From positions 1 to 46,640 of the IMG/VR virus record IMGVR_UViG_3300027976_000060: DNA of 46,640 nt. The stretch is one strand, 5' to 3'. Both the position numbers and the translations under genes were made by a program. Every line of letters begins with the position of its first letter. The first letter of the stretch is position 1. The DNA is from a virus. The notes under the pieces are model-generated. The model was given only the letters and a program-made list of their open reading frames with translations, was not told where the DNA came from and did no database searches. Below are positions 14,887 through 23,911 of the stretch, piece after piece.

Positions 14887-15325
14887 ACCAACTTGGGCAA
14901 AGCGCAATATACTGTTAGATCAATTTGAGCTTGCTGATTGCAGTGTGGTTGACTTTGGATGCGGTGATCGAAGTGTATTGAACTATCAAACATTCCGCGA
15001 ATACATAGGATTGGATCGTGGTGCTACTGCTGACATTCAAATTGACTTTGATACTGAGACCATTGCATTAGACAAACACTACGATGCAGGACTTGTTCTT
15101 GGAGTATTAGAATACATCAAAGATCCAGCAGCATTTGTGCAGGCAATAAGCCCGTTTGCTGATAGATTTATTATTATGGTATTGGCAAGAGCTGTGCCAA
15201 AGCCAGCATGGCGACAATCGTTTACACAAGAATCAATCGCTGCATTATTGTCCACTCAGTGGAGCAACTGCAAGTACACAAAAGCCGGTGGCTATATCAT
15301 TGCTGATTGCACAAACATTAAATAA
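14879..15325 (+). CDS. SAM-dependent methyltransferase, small
   Basis: 148 residues. Motif I of class I methyltransferases is visible as VVDFGCGDRSVL, followed by YIGLDRG (acidic residue binding the ribose) and an LVLGVLEYIKDP segment typical of post-motif strands. It is short for the class and may lack a separate acceptor domain. Its ATG overlaps the 3' end of the preceding transferase gene. Given the context it probably methylates a sugar intermediate or nucleotide sugar, but the substrate is not shown by the sequence. Confidence 0.72.
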   Translation: MTEPTWAKRNILLDQFELADCSVVDFGCGDRSVLNYQTFREYIGLDRGATADIQIDFDTETIALDKHYDAGLVLGVLEYIKDPAAFVQAISPFADRFIIMVLARAVPKPAWRQSFTQESIAALLSTQWSNCKYTKAGGYIIADCTNIK

Positions 15326-15330
15326 ACAAA

Positions 15331-16035
15331 ATGACCACAAACACCAAACTACCTATTCCTATTTTCATTGGATACGACCCGAGAGAAGCAATTGCTTATC
15401 ACACCTGTGTCAACAGCATTATCCGTCATGCTAGTCGACCGGTTGCCATTGTGCCAGTGGCGTTGAACTTGTTCAACGACTACAAAGAAACACACAACGA
15501 TGGGTCTAACCACTTTATCTACACACGATTCTTAGTACCACACCTTATGGGATTTAGTGGTTGGGCAATTTTCTTAGACGGTGACATGATTGTCAGAGAC
15601 GATATCACTAAACTCTGGGATATGTGTGATCCATTCAAAGATGTTATGGTAGTCAAGCACAATTACAAAACTAGAATGCCTGTAAAGTATCTTGGCAGTA
15701 AAAATGAAGACTATCCTCGCAAAAATTGGAGCAGTGTTATCTTGTGGAACTGTGGTAGCTTTCCAAATAAACAGTTGACGCCAGAATTTATCGAAAAAAG
15801 TACCGGTGCAGAGTTGCATCGCTTTACCTGGTTGGATGACAACCGTATCGGCGAACTACCATTGGAATGGAACTGGTTACCGGACGAACTAGGAGAAAAT
15901 GCAGGCGCCAAGCTGCTGCACTACACGTTGGGTACGCCTTGCTTTACCGACTTTGCCAACACCACAATGGCAGAGGTGTGGCACAACGAGCGCGAGCTTA
16001 CAGAATACTGTCAACAAAAGACCACTGATGACTAA
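15331..16035 (+). CDS. Glycosyltransferase (GT-A, GT8-like, DGD motif)
   Basis: 234 residues. It begins PIPIFIGYDPREAIAYHTC, a common start of GT8-like phage and bacterial transferases. A metal-binding AIFLDGDMIVRDDI lies near residue 88, and the aspartate-rich acceptor side continues with TWLDDNRIGELP and EWNWLPDE. The C-terminal LLHYTLGTPCF matches the last histidine motif of this family. It would transfer a hexose from a nucleotide sugar. It starts six bases after the preceding stop and its end overlaps the next gene by eight bases. Confidence 0.82.
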   Translation: MTTNTKLPIPIFIGYDPREAIAYHTCVNSIIRHASRPVAIVPVALNLFNDYKETHNDGSNHFIYTRFLVPHLMGFSGWAIFLDGDMIVRDDITKLWDMCDPFKDVMVVKHNYKTRMPVKYLGSKNEDYPRKNWSSVILWNCGSFPNKQLTPEFIEKSTGAELHRFTWLDDNRIGELPLEWNWLPDELGENAGAKLLHYTLGTPCFTDFANTTMAEVWHNERELTEYCQQKTTDD

Positions 16036-16939
16036 GACAAAGTTTACTGTTGTACACCGTGCCGACCCAAACAATGTGGGCGATTTGTCCAGTAACCCAT
16101 TGCAATACTTCCTTAAACCAGAAGAATATCAAGTGGTTGACATTACGCGAATAAAAGAAACAGAGTACAACAGTGGATTACCAATGATTGTTGGCGGTGG
16201 TGGACTCATTGGTAATGAATTTTTTGGAGATACCATTCAATCATTGCTGCCATCGGCAGATTTAGACCAGTTAACAAGCATACAAAAACATAAATGGAAT
16301 CTAAGAGATCTGGCCAACGAAAAAGCCCATGAAGAATTTCAATTTGCACATCGTAATTTTATTAAACGGTACATGAATAAAATTAAACCAGTGTCTGCGC
16401 CGAGACATATTTGGGGTGCAGGACACAACGGCCCAGTAGACAAACGCGGTGAAGCCGACATATTATACCCAGACTGGCTGATGAACTTTGACGAAGTGGG
16501 TATCCGAGACTGGGATCAGAATCAACCATGGGTACCTTGTGCCAGTTGTATGCATCCAGCACTGGACAAAAAATATGCAATTAAAAATGATGTTATATTC
16601 TATGAACACAAGAAACAATTGATCAAAAACTTTGGCAATGATAGTATGCCTCGGTTTGTGAATTCTGGAAACAACATTGATCAAACTATAGAATTATTAG
16701 GCAGTGCCAACATAATATTAACCAACAGTTATCACGGCGCTTACTGGGGTGTGCTGTTAGGAAAAATAGTTATTGTAGTGGAACCTTGGAGCAGTAAATT
16801 TTTGAGTATGAAATATGCTCCTTGGATTTTAAAGCGAGATCAAGACTGGAAAGACGTAGTTGATCAAGTCAAGACACGTGAAGGTGCACTGGAATCTTCT
16901 CGTCTTGCTACTACAAACTTTTGGGAAAAGATCAAATGA
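16028..16939 (+). CDS. Polysaccharide pyruvyltransferase-like protein
   Basis: 303 residues from ATG 16028, overlapping the preceding stop; the longer frame upstream is antisense-free but duplicates the neighbour. The family layout is visible: NVGDLSSNP at the start, a glycine-rich MIVGGGGLIGNEFF near residue 58, IWGAGHNGP, and a C-terminal NSYHGAYWGVLLGK that matches the SxRxHxxxxA donor-site motif. Members transfer pyruvate ketals or related groups to polysaccharide. The usual arginine before the histidine is replaced by Tyr (SYHGAYWG), so the exact chemistry is uncertain. It is coupled to the following gene by ATGA. Confidence 0.72.
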   Translation: MTKTKFTVVHRADPNNVGDLSSNPLQYFLKPEEYQVVDITRIKETEYNSGLPMIVGGGGLIGNEFFGDTIQSLLPSADLDQLTSIQKHKWNLRDLANEKAHEEFQFAHRNFIKRYMNKIKPVSAPRHIWGAGHNGPVDKRGEADILYPDWLMNFDEVGIRDWDQNQPWVPCASCMHPALDKKYAIKNDVIFYEHKKQLIKNFGNDSMPRFVNSGNNIDQTIELLGSANIILTNSYHGAYWGVLLGKIVIVVEPWSSKFLSMKYAPWILKRDQDWKDVVDQVKTREGALESSRLATTNFWEKIK

Positions 16940-17844
16940 AATTTGTAGCATACTTGTCGTCTGTTCCGCCCAGCAAAAAAAGTCAACACAAGTCGGATTT
17001 GTTAAGAAGATTTGTAGGCGGGGTTCAAGCAGCAGGTGACCATGGAGTGCTGGCCACACGTCCTCAGTTGGTCAATGCCAACGTGGCATTTATACAAGGA
17101 TGGCCACATGCTACAGGCAAACAAGCTGCACACAATTTATTTAGAAAAGAAGTATTTGATTTTCAAAAGAGAAACAACAATAAACTGCTGGTAGTAGACA
17201 GCAACTTGTTCAACTACCGCGGGAAGAACGAATACTCTAGATACAGTTTTGATGGAGTATTTCCAAGTACAGGAAATTACTTTTGGGACAATCCAGATTC
17301 TGCTCACTGGCAATCTATAAGTCGCAATACCGGCATTGCTTTAAAAGATTGGCGACGCAACGGTAATCATATACTGGTCTGCTTGCAACGCAACGGCGGA
17401 TGGAGTATGGGAACTTACGATATAGTTGCATGGGCCAACAAAACTATTGCTAAAATACAGCAAGCAACAAGCCGTCCTATTATATTGCGGCCCCACCCCG
17501 GTGATAAATCAGCAAGACAACATATTGGTGACGTCAGTCACATGCGTAATGTAAAAATTTCAGAACCAGGATCTACGTTATTAGACGATCTCAAAGATTG
17601 CTGGGCTGTAGTAAATCACAATTCTAGTCCCACTGTGGGATCTGTGATTGAAGGGTATCCAATATTTGTCACTGACCCAGAAAAAAGTCAAGCAGCTCAG
17701 GTTGCCAATACAGATTTTAGACTAATAGAAAATCCTGCTATGCCAGATCGTCAAGCATGGCTAGAACGGATTGCCATGTGTCACTGGAGCCAAAAAGAAA
17801 TCATGTCTGGAGAAGCGTGGCATCACATCAGGACTTATGTATGA
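16936..17844 (+). CDS. Transferase-like protein, family P copy 2
   Basis: 302 residues from ATG 16936 (ATGA overlap with the pyruvyltransferase-like gene). It has the family P pattern: HILVCLQRNGGWSM, IILRPHPGDKSARQ, a clear AVVNHNSSPTVGSVIEGYP, and DRQAWLERIAMCHWSQKEIMSGEAW at the C-terminus. It is more basic and has a shorter N-terminal region (SVPPSKKSQHKSDLLRRF) than copies 1 and 3. It is directly followed by copy 3, again with ATGA overlap, so copies 2 and 3 look like a tandem duplication that has since diverged widely. Confidence 0.68.
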   Translation: MKFVAYLSSVPPSKKSQHKSDLLRRFVGGVQAAGDHGVLATRPQLVNANVAFIQGWPHATGKQAAHNLFRKEVFDFQKRNNNKLLVVDSNLFNYRGKNEYSRYSFDGVFPSTGNYFWDNPDSAHWQSISRNTGIALKDWRRNGNHILVCLQRNGGWSMGTYDIVAWANKTIAKIQQATSRPIILRPHPGDKSARQHIGDVSHMRNVKISEPGSTLLDDLKDCWAVVNHNSSPTVGSVIEGYPIFVTDPEKSQAAQVANTDFRLIENPAMPDRQAWLERIAMCHWSQKEIMSGEAWHHIRTYV

Positions 17845-18773
17845 AAATTGCAAGCATACGCGGCAGTGTCAAAGGAGTAAAATCTATAGTCACAGGAATG
17901 CTTGTGTCAGGTGATGACTATGCGCTGGTTGATTCTATTAACAATCCTGTTGCACAACAAGCTGATGTGTTTTTGCAAACCAACCAAATTAAAACAAAAT
18001 TTACAACAGAAGGAATATTAGGATCATACGAACAAATATTGCAAAGTTCAAAACCATTCTTAGTACACGAAAGTGCAAATTTTAGACAGTACGCACATAG
18101 TCACGGATACACACGACTTGGTTGGTATAGTTATTTGTGGACACAAGGCATATGTGGCAACGAAAATTCGCCGTCTGACCGCTGGAATAAATTTCAAGCG
18201 GCAACTGGTATACAACTTAAAGATTGGCGCAGTCCCGGAGATAACATTGTTATTATGGGACAAAAATCAGGTGACAGCAGTCTAGTTGACCTTCAGTTCA
18301 ACAAAGTAAAATTTTCAGTATGGGTACAGCAGGTAATTGACACTATACGACTGTATACCGATCGCCCTATTGTGATACGCCAGCATCCAAGTGGAAGAAA
18401 AGGTCGCGGGCATTTGGCACTGTTAGCCAATGCAAACACAAATGTTTCGATCAGCGACTGGGCAGCCAACGATCAAGATTCTTCATCAGGCGGCAGCAGT
18501 TTGCAAGCTGATTTAGACAACGCATACTGTGTAGTGACATACAACAGTCTTAGTGCTGTAGAAGCAGTGGTTCAAGGAATTCCTGTGTTTGCATTACACA
18601 ATGGATCCATGGCATGGCCTGTGGCACATCATTTGTTATCGCAAATTGAAAACTTAAACTACAACATTGACAGAACACAGTGGTGTAACGATATAGCATA
18701 CACTCAGTGGAACAGCAAAGAACTAGCAAGTGGAGAGGCATGGGCTCATCTAAAGCCCATTATATACAGATGA
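17841..18773 (+). CDS. Transferase-like protein, family P copy 3
   Basis: 310 residues from ATG 17841. Family P features: NIVIMGQKSGDSS, PIVIRQHPSGRKGR (the RPH motif as RQH), CVVTYNSLSAVEAVVQGIPVF, and DRTQWCNDIAYTQWNSKELASGEAW. It is closest to copy 1 in the RLGWYSYLW / ENSPSDRWNKFQ block (RLGWGHFLR / ANSPADRWNHIQ in copy 1), so copies 1 and 3 appear to form a pair. The 3' end overlaps the methyltransferase gene by four bases. The role is likely the same class of glycan transfer with a different donor or acceptor. Confidence 0.68.
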   Translation: MKIASIRGSVKGVKSIVTGMLVSGDDYALVDSINNPVAQQADVFLQTNQIKTKFTTEGILGSYEQILQSSKPFLVHESANFRQYAHSHGYTRLGWYSYLWTQGICGNENSPSDRWNKFQAATGIQLKDWRSPGDNIVIMGQKSGDSSLVDLQFNKVKFSVWVQQVIDTIRLYTDRPIVIRQHPSGRKGRGHLALLANANTNVSISDWAANDQDSSSGGSSLQADLDNAYCVVTYNSLSAVEAVVQGIPVFALHNGSMAWPVAHHLLSQIENLNYNIDRTQWCNDIAYTQWNSKELASGEAWAHLKPIIYR

Positions 18774-19246
18774 AAATAGAATTTGGATGCGGAGAAACAC
18801 CTACTAAAGAAGGCTTTATGACTTGTGACATAAGAGACGTGCCAGGAGTCGACTTTGCATGTCCTGCTTGGGATATAGATAAACATGTTGAATCCAACAC
18901 AGTAACTGATATATTTTCTAGACACTTTTTTGAACACCTTACATTTAAGCAAGGTGAGTATCTGTTGGAGGTTTGGCACAATATTCTCAAACCCAGTGGC
19001 AGAGTAGAAATGTTGATTCCCAACATGCGAGTTCATGTTCAGCAGTGGTTAGACAAAGATGCCAGGGCACAACGCAACATATACGGACATCAACGGGGCA
19101 ATTTTTTGGATGTATGGGATGTACACAAAAGCGGATACGATGTCGACACGTTGAGAGAATTAGTTACAAGCAAAGGTTATACTGGATATTGTTCTCTTGC
19201 ATCAGGAAAAAGCAAACATGTACATGTGGAGTTTTTCAAACCGTAA
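18770..19246 (+). CDS. SAM-dependent methyltransferase, type 11-like
   Basis: 158 residues from ATG 18770. It begins KIEFGCGETPTKEGF (motif I of class I methyltransferases), followed by MTCDIRDVPGVDFACP and a conserved DIFSRHFFEHLTF...EYLLEVWHNILKPSG block that is characteristic of the type 11 family used in sugar and lipid pathways. It is the last gene of the plus-strand operon and overlaps the converging FkbM-like gene by 11 bases at the 3' ends. Its substrate is presumably a sugar of the island's glycan. Confidence 0.8.
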   Translation: MKIEFGCGETPTKEGFMTCDIRDVPGVDFACPAWDIDKHVESNTVTDIFSRHFFEHLTFKQGEYLLEVWHNILKPSGRVEMLIPNMRVHVQQWLDKDARAQRNIYGHQRGNFLDVWDVHKSGYDVDTLRELVTSKGYTGYCSLASGKSKHVHVEFFKP

Positions 19247-19964
19247 TGTTTTGCCAATAAGAATTGTTCTTAATTTCTGTGTGTAACTCAGCAAGTGTGA
19301 GTGCTTTTTTGGCAACTTCGTCTACTTGTTGTATTGTCGCAGCAGATAGCCGATCAACATGCAATTCGTCTGGACGATAGAAAAACATGTTTACACCATT
19401 TGAATTTAGTGTAAAGAATTCGTACCCGTGTGTCTTTAAGTAAGTTTTGTACTTTTTAAAACTTACACCGTGAAACACATGCTTATTATACTTGGCGCCT
19501 GCTACATACGGATATGAAAATTCGTAGTCGTATCCAAGATTCCTGTTTATTTCTGCGCAAATGACTTTTGGTCGAAAACTGTTTTCTAGTAGGCCTTGCA
19601 TTATTTCAAAGTCAAAACTGTCTATATCAAGACTGAAGAAGTCTACATCCAATGGAAATCTAGTCAGGTACTCGGCGCAGTTGGCAGGATCAATACATTC
19701 ATTGTAAAATGTAACATTGGCCGGGATGCTGTTTTGGACATTGAGATCAAATGCAAAACACTGATATCCTTTGTGCTGTACAAGATTTTGAGTACAGTTT
19801 ACTGCTAGTCCGTCACGTGCTTTTTTGCTGTCTTGCCCCCAGCCCATTTCTACACAAACACCAGTGGGATTTTTAATATTGCTTATCAAGTGCTCAATGA
19901 TACCATCTTCTCCGTGCTGAGAATAAACACGTTGTTCGTACGGCAATTTATAATTACTAGCCAT
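19236..19964 (-). CDS. FkbM-like methyltransferase
   Basis: 242 residues. The N-terminal YSQHGEDGIIEHLI matches the SQxGEDG motif common to FkbM-type methyltransferases. It is followed by GVCVEMGWG, CFAFDLN and the DVDFFSLDIDSFDFEIMQGLL block, which has the DID(S)FE signature of the family. The C-terminus has THGYEFFTLNSNGVNMFF, the usual closing strand. Such enzymes O-methylate sugars in polysaccharides and macrolides. The gene overlaps the next one upstream by eight bases in a minus-strand operon. Confidence 0.85.
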   Translation of the reverse strand: MASNYKLPYEQRVYSQHGEDGIIEHLISNIKNPTGVCVEMGWGQDSKKARDGLAVNCTQNLVQHKGYQCFAFDLNVQNSIPANVTFYNECIDPANCAEYLTRFPLDVDFFSLDIDSFDFEIMQGLLENSFRPKVICAEINRNLGYDYEFSYPYVAGAKYNKHVFHGVSFKKYKTYLKTHGYEFFTLNSNGVNMFFYRPDELHVDRLSAATIQQVDEVAKKALTLAELHTEIKNNSYWQNITV

Positions 19965-20523
19965 TGATCAGCACTGCCAGTTTCTTTTTGCTAGGCCACG
20001 TGATTAAATTTACAGCGCCTATTTCATCGCAAGCACGTTTGACATCAGGTATGTCATAATCGTCAAAAAATATCACTTTGGAATCTTTTATTTTTTCATA
20101 ATCATACAACACAGTTTCGTAACTGTGTCCGCCATCAACAAACACCATATCAAACTCACGTGATTCCAGTGTGTCTTGTGTGAAACCTTTGTATAGATTG
20201 TATGCTAGATCTATATTCTTAGCCAACGACCGTGCCTTTAGTTTTTCAAATCTTTTTGCACACGCATCGTAGTTGCCAGACCCTTTGCCGTTGATTTCTT
20301 GCTTGTGTGTTTCGTCTGTGGCCAGTTCAAATAGATCGTAACCTGCAAAATAAAAGTTGCTTGTGTATTGTAAACAATAATCGGTTGTCACTGTGGCAGC
20401 ACGACCAGTATGGCATCCTATTTCACAATATGATTGTGGTTTAAATAAATCAATGGCAGTACGGAAATACTGTTGTCTCCAACCCAGATCCATTACTGCA
20501 TCAACTGGCCATTCAATGTTCAT
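19957..20523 (-). CDS. Class I SAM methyltransferase (Methyltransferase_24 type)
   Basis: 188 residues. CEIGCHTGRAATVTTDY is motif I; FAGYDLFELATDE carries the ribose-binding acidic residue; DMVFVDGGHSYETVLYDY is the DGxHSYE signature of the Methyltransferase_24 group; VIFFDDYDIPDVKRACDE is the downstream DD motif. Members of this group act on sugar or small-molecule hydroxyls, and several are in cephalosporin or LPS pathways. Overlaps with Gmd upstream and the FkbM-like gene downstream indicate one translational unit. Confidence 0.83.
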   Translation of the reverse strand: MNIEWPVDAVMDLGWRQQYFRTAIDLFKPQSYCEIGCHTGRAATVTTDYCLQYTSNFYFAGYDLFELATDETHKQEINGKGSGNYDACAKRFEKLKARSLAKNIDLAYNLYKGFTQDTLESREFDMVFVDGGHSYETVLYDYEKIKDSKVIFFDDYDIPDVKRACDEIGAVNLITWPSKKKLAVLING

Positions 20524-21493
20524 GTGATAGTCTCCGTATATCTTCTGTCACCATCAACGTTACCATATCTTTAAATGATGTTTTTGGTTTCCATTTCAGC
20601 ATTCTTTCTGCTTTGCTGTATGACCCATGCAAACTATGAACTTCAGCAGGACGTTTAAAACGTGGATCTGTTTCTACATAGCGCTCCCAGTCTGTTATAC
20701 CAGCGGCTTCAAAAGAGTAAGTTAATAATTCTCTGATACTGTGTTGCACACTTGTACAAATTACATAGTCATCTGGTTCTGGTTGCTGCATCATTGTATG
20801 CATTGCTTCTACAAAGTCTCCGGCAAAACCCCAATCACGCTTGGCATCTAAATTGCCCAGTGTGATCTTGTTAGACAGTCCCAGCTTGATACGAGCAACA
20901 CCGTCTGTTACTTTTCTTGTTACAAAATCTTTGCCGCGGATCGGGCTTTCGTGATTGAACAATATACCGTTACAAGTGTACAAGCTATAACTTTCTCTAA
21001 AGTTCACTGTGGTCCAATAGGCGTGTAGTTTAGATATTGCGTAAGGCGATCTGGGTTTAAACGGAGTATACTCATCTTGAATCCCGTTGGTGTTGCTATT
21101 ACCATACAGCTCGCTTGTGCTGGCCTGGTAAAATTTAGTAGTAGAACTGTTGTTTAAAATAGCATTTAAAATGTTCAATACTCCCATTGCATTGACTTCG
21201 GAAGTGGTTTTATTAAGATCCCAGCTGGCTCCTACAAAACTTTGTGCAGCTAGATTATAAAATTCATTAGGCTTGATGCTTTTGACCAAATGATTCATGC
21301 TGGCATCATCAGTGATGTCGCCTGTGACCAGCTCAATATCATTTTGGATTCCAAGATAGTCAATGTTGCTCAAATTTGGATTGGAGTAACGCTGTACCAA
21401 CCCGTAAACTCGATAATCATTTTCTAATAGATATTTGGCAAGATAAGGACCGTCTTGCCCTGTCATGCCGGTTACAAATGCTGTTTTTTTCAT
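20513..21493 (-). CDS. gmd: GDP-mannose 4,6-dehydratase
   Basis: 326 residues, short-chain dehydrogenase fold. The NAD(P)-binding loop TGMTGQDGPYLAKYLL is near the N-terminus, and NLAAQSFVGASWD and STSELYGN are typical of GDP-mannose 4,6-dehydratases. The catalytic tyrosine-lysine pair is in SPYAISKLHAYW, followed by LFNHESPIRGKDFVTRK. It converts GDP-mannose to GDP-4-keto-6-deoxymannose, the precursor of fucose, perosamine and rhamnose in GDP form. This shows that the island makes a deoxysugar. No epimerase/reductase (WcaG) is visible here, so that step must lie elsewhere or in the host. TAATG couples it to the upstream glycosyltransferase. Confidence 0.95.
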   Translation of the reverse strand: MKKTAFVTGMTGQDGPYLAKYLLENDYRVYGLVQRYSNPNLSNIDYLGIQNDIELVTGDITDDASMNHLVKSIKPNEFYNLAAQSFVGASWDLNKTTSEVNAMGVLNILNAILNNSSTTKFYQASTSELYGNSNTNGIQDEYTPFKPRSPYAISKLHAYWTTVNFRESYSLYTCNGILFNHESPIRGKDFVTRKVTDGVARIKLGLSNKITLGNLDAKRDWGFAGDFVEAMHTMMQQPEPDDYVICTSVQHSIRELLTYSFEAAGITDWERYVETDPRFKRPAEVHSLHGSYSKAERMLKWKPKTSFKDMVTLMVTEDIRRLSHEH

Positions 21494-22218
21494 TAGGTGT
21501 TCTCACTCTTTGTGTACTTACGCTTGCCTTTTGCATGGGAAAAATATTGGGTTAGTACAGTTTTTCCAATTGGGCTTAAATGTTTCTTTTGAGGAGCAAG
21601 GTTTGTTACTCTGACATTGTTGGTTTCGGCCAACTTTACACAATCTGCTATTACCCAAGTATCGTGTGGTTTACAAAATCTGTACGGATCACTTATTTCT
21701 CTGGATTCATAAATGTGCTCGTATCTTTCCATAAAAGTTTTGGCAAATGGATGTTGGTTGTTGAAGAAATAGATACAAGTTTCTGCGTTATCCACTGGCT
21801 CGCCTGTAGATCTTGTTGCTGGTGCATACATGTACGAAATAATACTGTTGCGTGGTAATATGTTTTCTAAGAATGTGTGCGGCACAGGAGCATGCGTTTC
21901 CGAATCTGCATCAAGATATATTAGTACGTCTTGCGTCAACATTTTGCATGCATTGATCCAGGCATAGGCTTTGTAAGTAAACTTGCGTGTAAAGTGTGTA
22001 CCCCGCCAATCTAAGAAACTTTGCAGTTGCGGATTGCAAGTTTTATAGACATCCATACAGACCAAGTTGTCAGCTTGGTCGGGCATATCAAATCCCTCTG
22101 TCATCACGTACAAGGTAACAGACTTTGGCCAATACTTAATAAACGACTGTACCATTTTGTGACCTATCAAATCATAATAGGCTTTGTTCATTGTTGTTAC
22201 TGCTGCAAATGTTCTCAT
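21493..22218 (-). CDS. Glycosyltransferase-like protein, tandem copy A
   Basis: 241 residues from ATG 22218, with ATGA overlap with its paralogue upstream. It starts RTFAAVTTMNKAYYDLIGHKM and shares with the next gene the order VTTxN...Y...G..M..SF...WP, a VYxxTEG/VYAED turn and a DxD site (LIYLDADSETHAPV here). A further aromatic-rich segment (YRFCKPHDTWVIAD) contains the expected acceptor-side aspartate. Because DxD is present it is likely an active nucleotide-sugar transferase. The 3' end is coupled to gmd. Confidence 0.75.
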   Translation of the reverse strand: MRTFAAVTTMNKAYYDLIGHKMVQSFIKYWPKSVTLYVMTEGFDMPDQADNLVCMDVYKTCNPQLQSFLDWRGTHFTRKFTYKAYAWINACKMLTQDVLIYLDADSETHAPVPHTFLENILPRNSIISYMYAPATRSTGEPVDNAETCIYFFNNQHPFAKTFMERYEHIYESREISDPYRFCKPHDTWVIADCVKLAETNNVRVTNLAPQKKHLSPIGKTVLTQYFSHAKGKRKYTKSENT

Positions 22219-23027
22219 TGTTGTTTCCAATATGCTTCTGTTCTAGGCACTATTAAGTCTTGATCTTTACTGCGTCCTTGACTTTTTCTACTGCCTTTGA
22301 GATGATCCAAGTAAGCACCCCATTCTGAATTTATAAGTGGATGGCCTTCGCCTTGTATCAAATGCCCACTCCAGTCGTGTTCCGCTAGCGGCATTGACTT
22401 GCGCACAACATCAAATACAAAACTATCATGCCATTCTTGCATTGTGAATATACCGTTTTCTGCATCGTCGTACACATGTTGAAATTTATTAAGAAAAGCC
22501 AACACATTTGTAGAACGTAAATTCATTGCATACAATCCACACTCGGTATACTTGCCACGGCGGCCTAGAAAACAAAGTTCTTTGTCCAACGGACATAGCT
22601 CATTCAACTTGGCAATTGTAACAGGACTATGACATACAGTATCTGCGTCCATCCACACCAACCAATCAGTGTGTGCTATTTTTGCCGCAAAAATAGCATA
22701 GACTTTGTGAGCAAAACGTATAGCATTCCATTTAAAACTTTTGCCGGCATCCTTGCGTCGGCTTCGTACCGGATCCGATGATATTATGCCATTGGCCTTG
22801 GGAACATTGGCCCATTTTTCTTTGAACGCTACCAATGCAGCACTTTTGTTGTGCAAGTCCAACACTTTTAAATTGGGTGCAGATTCTACCACTGTGCAAT
22901 CTTCTGCGTAAACCAACAAGTCAACTTCGGCAGGCCAGTTTTGTAAGAATGTGCTGATCATTCTTTTGCCATACTGGTTGTATCCGTGCGCATTGAATGT
23001 TGTGACAACAGAGAATTTCTGACTCAT
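22215..23027 (-). CDS. Glycosyltransferase-like protein, tandem copy B
   Basis: 270 residues. KFSVVTTFNAHGYNQYGKRM and FLQNWPAEVDLLVYAED repeat the N-terminal pattern of copy A. The metal site is LVWMDADTVCHSPV, and the acceptor side has EWHDSFVFDVVRK. Copies A and B lie head to tail with an ATGA overlap and differ most in the middle region, where B has an extra basic insertion (SDPVRSRRKDAGKSFKW). The gene opens a minus-strand operon running to 19236. AAGGA sits before the ATG, and a weak late-like box (GTTAAATA, 23051-23058) lies upstream. Confidence 0.77.
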   Translation of the reverse strand: MSQKFSVVTTFNAHGYNQYGKRMISTFLQNWPAEVDLLVYAEDCTVVESAPNLKVLDLHNKSAALVAFKEKWANVPKANGIISSDPVRSRRKDAGKSFKWNAIRFAHKVYAIFAAKIAHTDWLVWMDADTVCHSPVTIAKLNELCPLDKELCFLGRRGKYTECGLYAMNLRSTNVLAFLNKFQHVYDDAENGIFTMQEWHDSFVFDVVRKSMPLAEHDWSGHLIQGEGHPLINSEWGAYLDHLKGSRKSQGRSKDQDLIVPRTEAYWKQQ

Positions 23028-23068
23028 AGTTTTCCTTATAACTAAGTGTATATTTAACTAGGTATATT

Positions 23069-23911
23069 ATGAGAGTAAGTATTTTTGACCAGTACGGTGC
23101 ACTTAATAGTTCACCTGTTTTTGAGGCCATAAGAACAGGTTTGGACCAGATTGGTGTTGACCACAACACTATGGACAGTTCAGCAGACATTGCTGTTATC
23201 TGGAGCCAACTGTGGCACGGCCGTATGCGACACAATCGCGAAGTGTGGCAATCATTCAGATCAAGCGGAAGATCCGTTATAGTAGCGGAAGTAGGAATGT
23301 TGCGCCGCGGAAGTACTTGGAAACTGGGACTAAACGGTACCGGAAGTACAGCGTATTACGGAAAAGATTTGATCCCAGGACGGGCAAACCAGTTGCGGCT
23401 AGCAGCCAAGCCATGGACCGAGAATGGATACAATATTGTTATTGCGGTCCAGCGATCCGACAGCGAGCAATGGGCAGGACAACCTCCCACTGTTGCTTGG
23501 CTGACAGAAACTGTTCGTAAGATTAGAGAATACACAGACAAACCTATTGTTATACGTCCGCACCCAAGACAGCGTATAGGCAACGTTCCCGGATGTGTTA
23601 TAGAAATGCCCAACCCTGTACAAGGAACGTACGACAACTTTGATTATGATCGTAGTTTAACAACTGCATGGGCAGTGGTCAACCACAACAGCGGACCGGG
23701 ATCACAAGCAATATTAGCAGGTGTCCCGGCGTTTGTCAATGCGTCTAGTTTGGCAGCGCCTGTTGGCAATTTGGATTTGTCTACAATAAACAATCCGTTA
23801 AGACCAGATCGTGCTCAATGGTTAGAGCAACTGGCACACACCGAATGGTACACAGATGAAATTGCCACCGGTCTACCACTTGAGCGTTTAATGGTGTCCC
23901 ATCATCGATAG
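23069..23911 (+). CDS. Transferase-like protein, family P copy 4
   Basis: 280 residues. It has the family P layout with NIVIAVQRSDSEQW, a perfect PIVIRPHPRQR, AVVNHNSGPGSQAILAGVPAF, and DRAQWLEQLAHTEWYTDEIATG at the C-terminus. It is the most isolated of the four copies, alone on the plus strand between two minus-strand units, and it overlaps the converging methyltransferase gene by 24 bases. AGG lies upstream of the ATG. Its glycine- and serine-rich N-terminal half (SFRSSGRSVIVAEVG) differs from copies 1-3. The function is inferred as a surface glycan transferase. Confidence 0.68.
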   Translation: MRVSIFDQYGALNSSPVFEAIRTGLDQIGVDHNTMDSSADIAVIWSQLWHGRMRHNREVWQSFRSSGRSVIVAEVGMLRRGSTWKLGLNGTGSTAYYGKDLIPGRANQLRLAAKPWTENGYNIVIAVQRSDSEQWAGQPPTVAWLTETVRKIREYTDKPIVIRPHPRQRIGNVPGCVIEMPNPVQGTYDNFDYDRSLTTAWAVVNHNSGPGSQAILAGVPAFVNASSLAAPVGNLDLSTINNPLRPDRAQWLEQLAHTEWYTDEIATGLPLERLMVSHHR

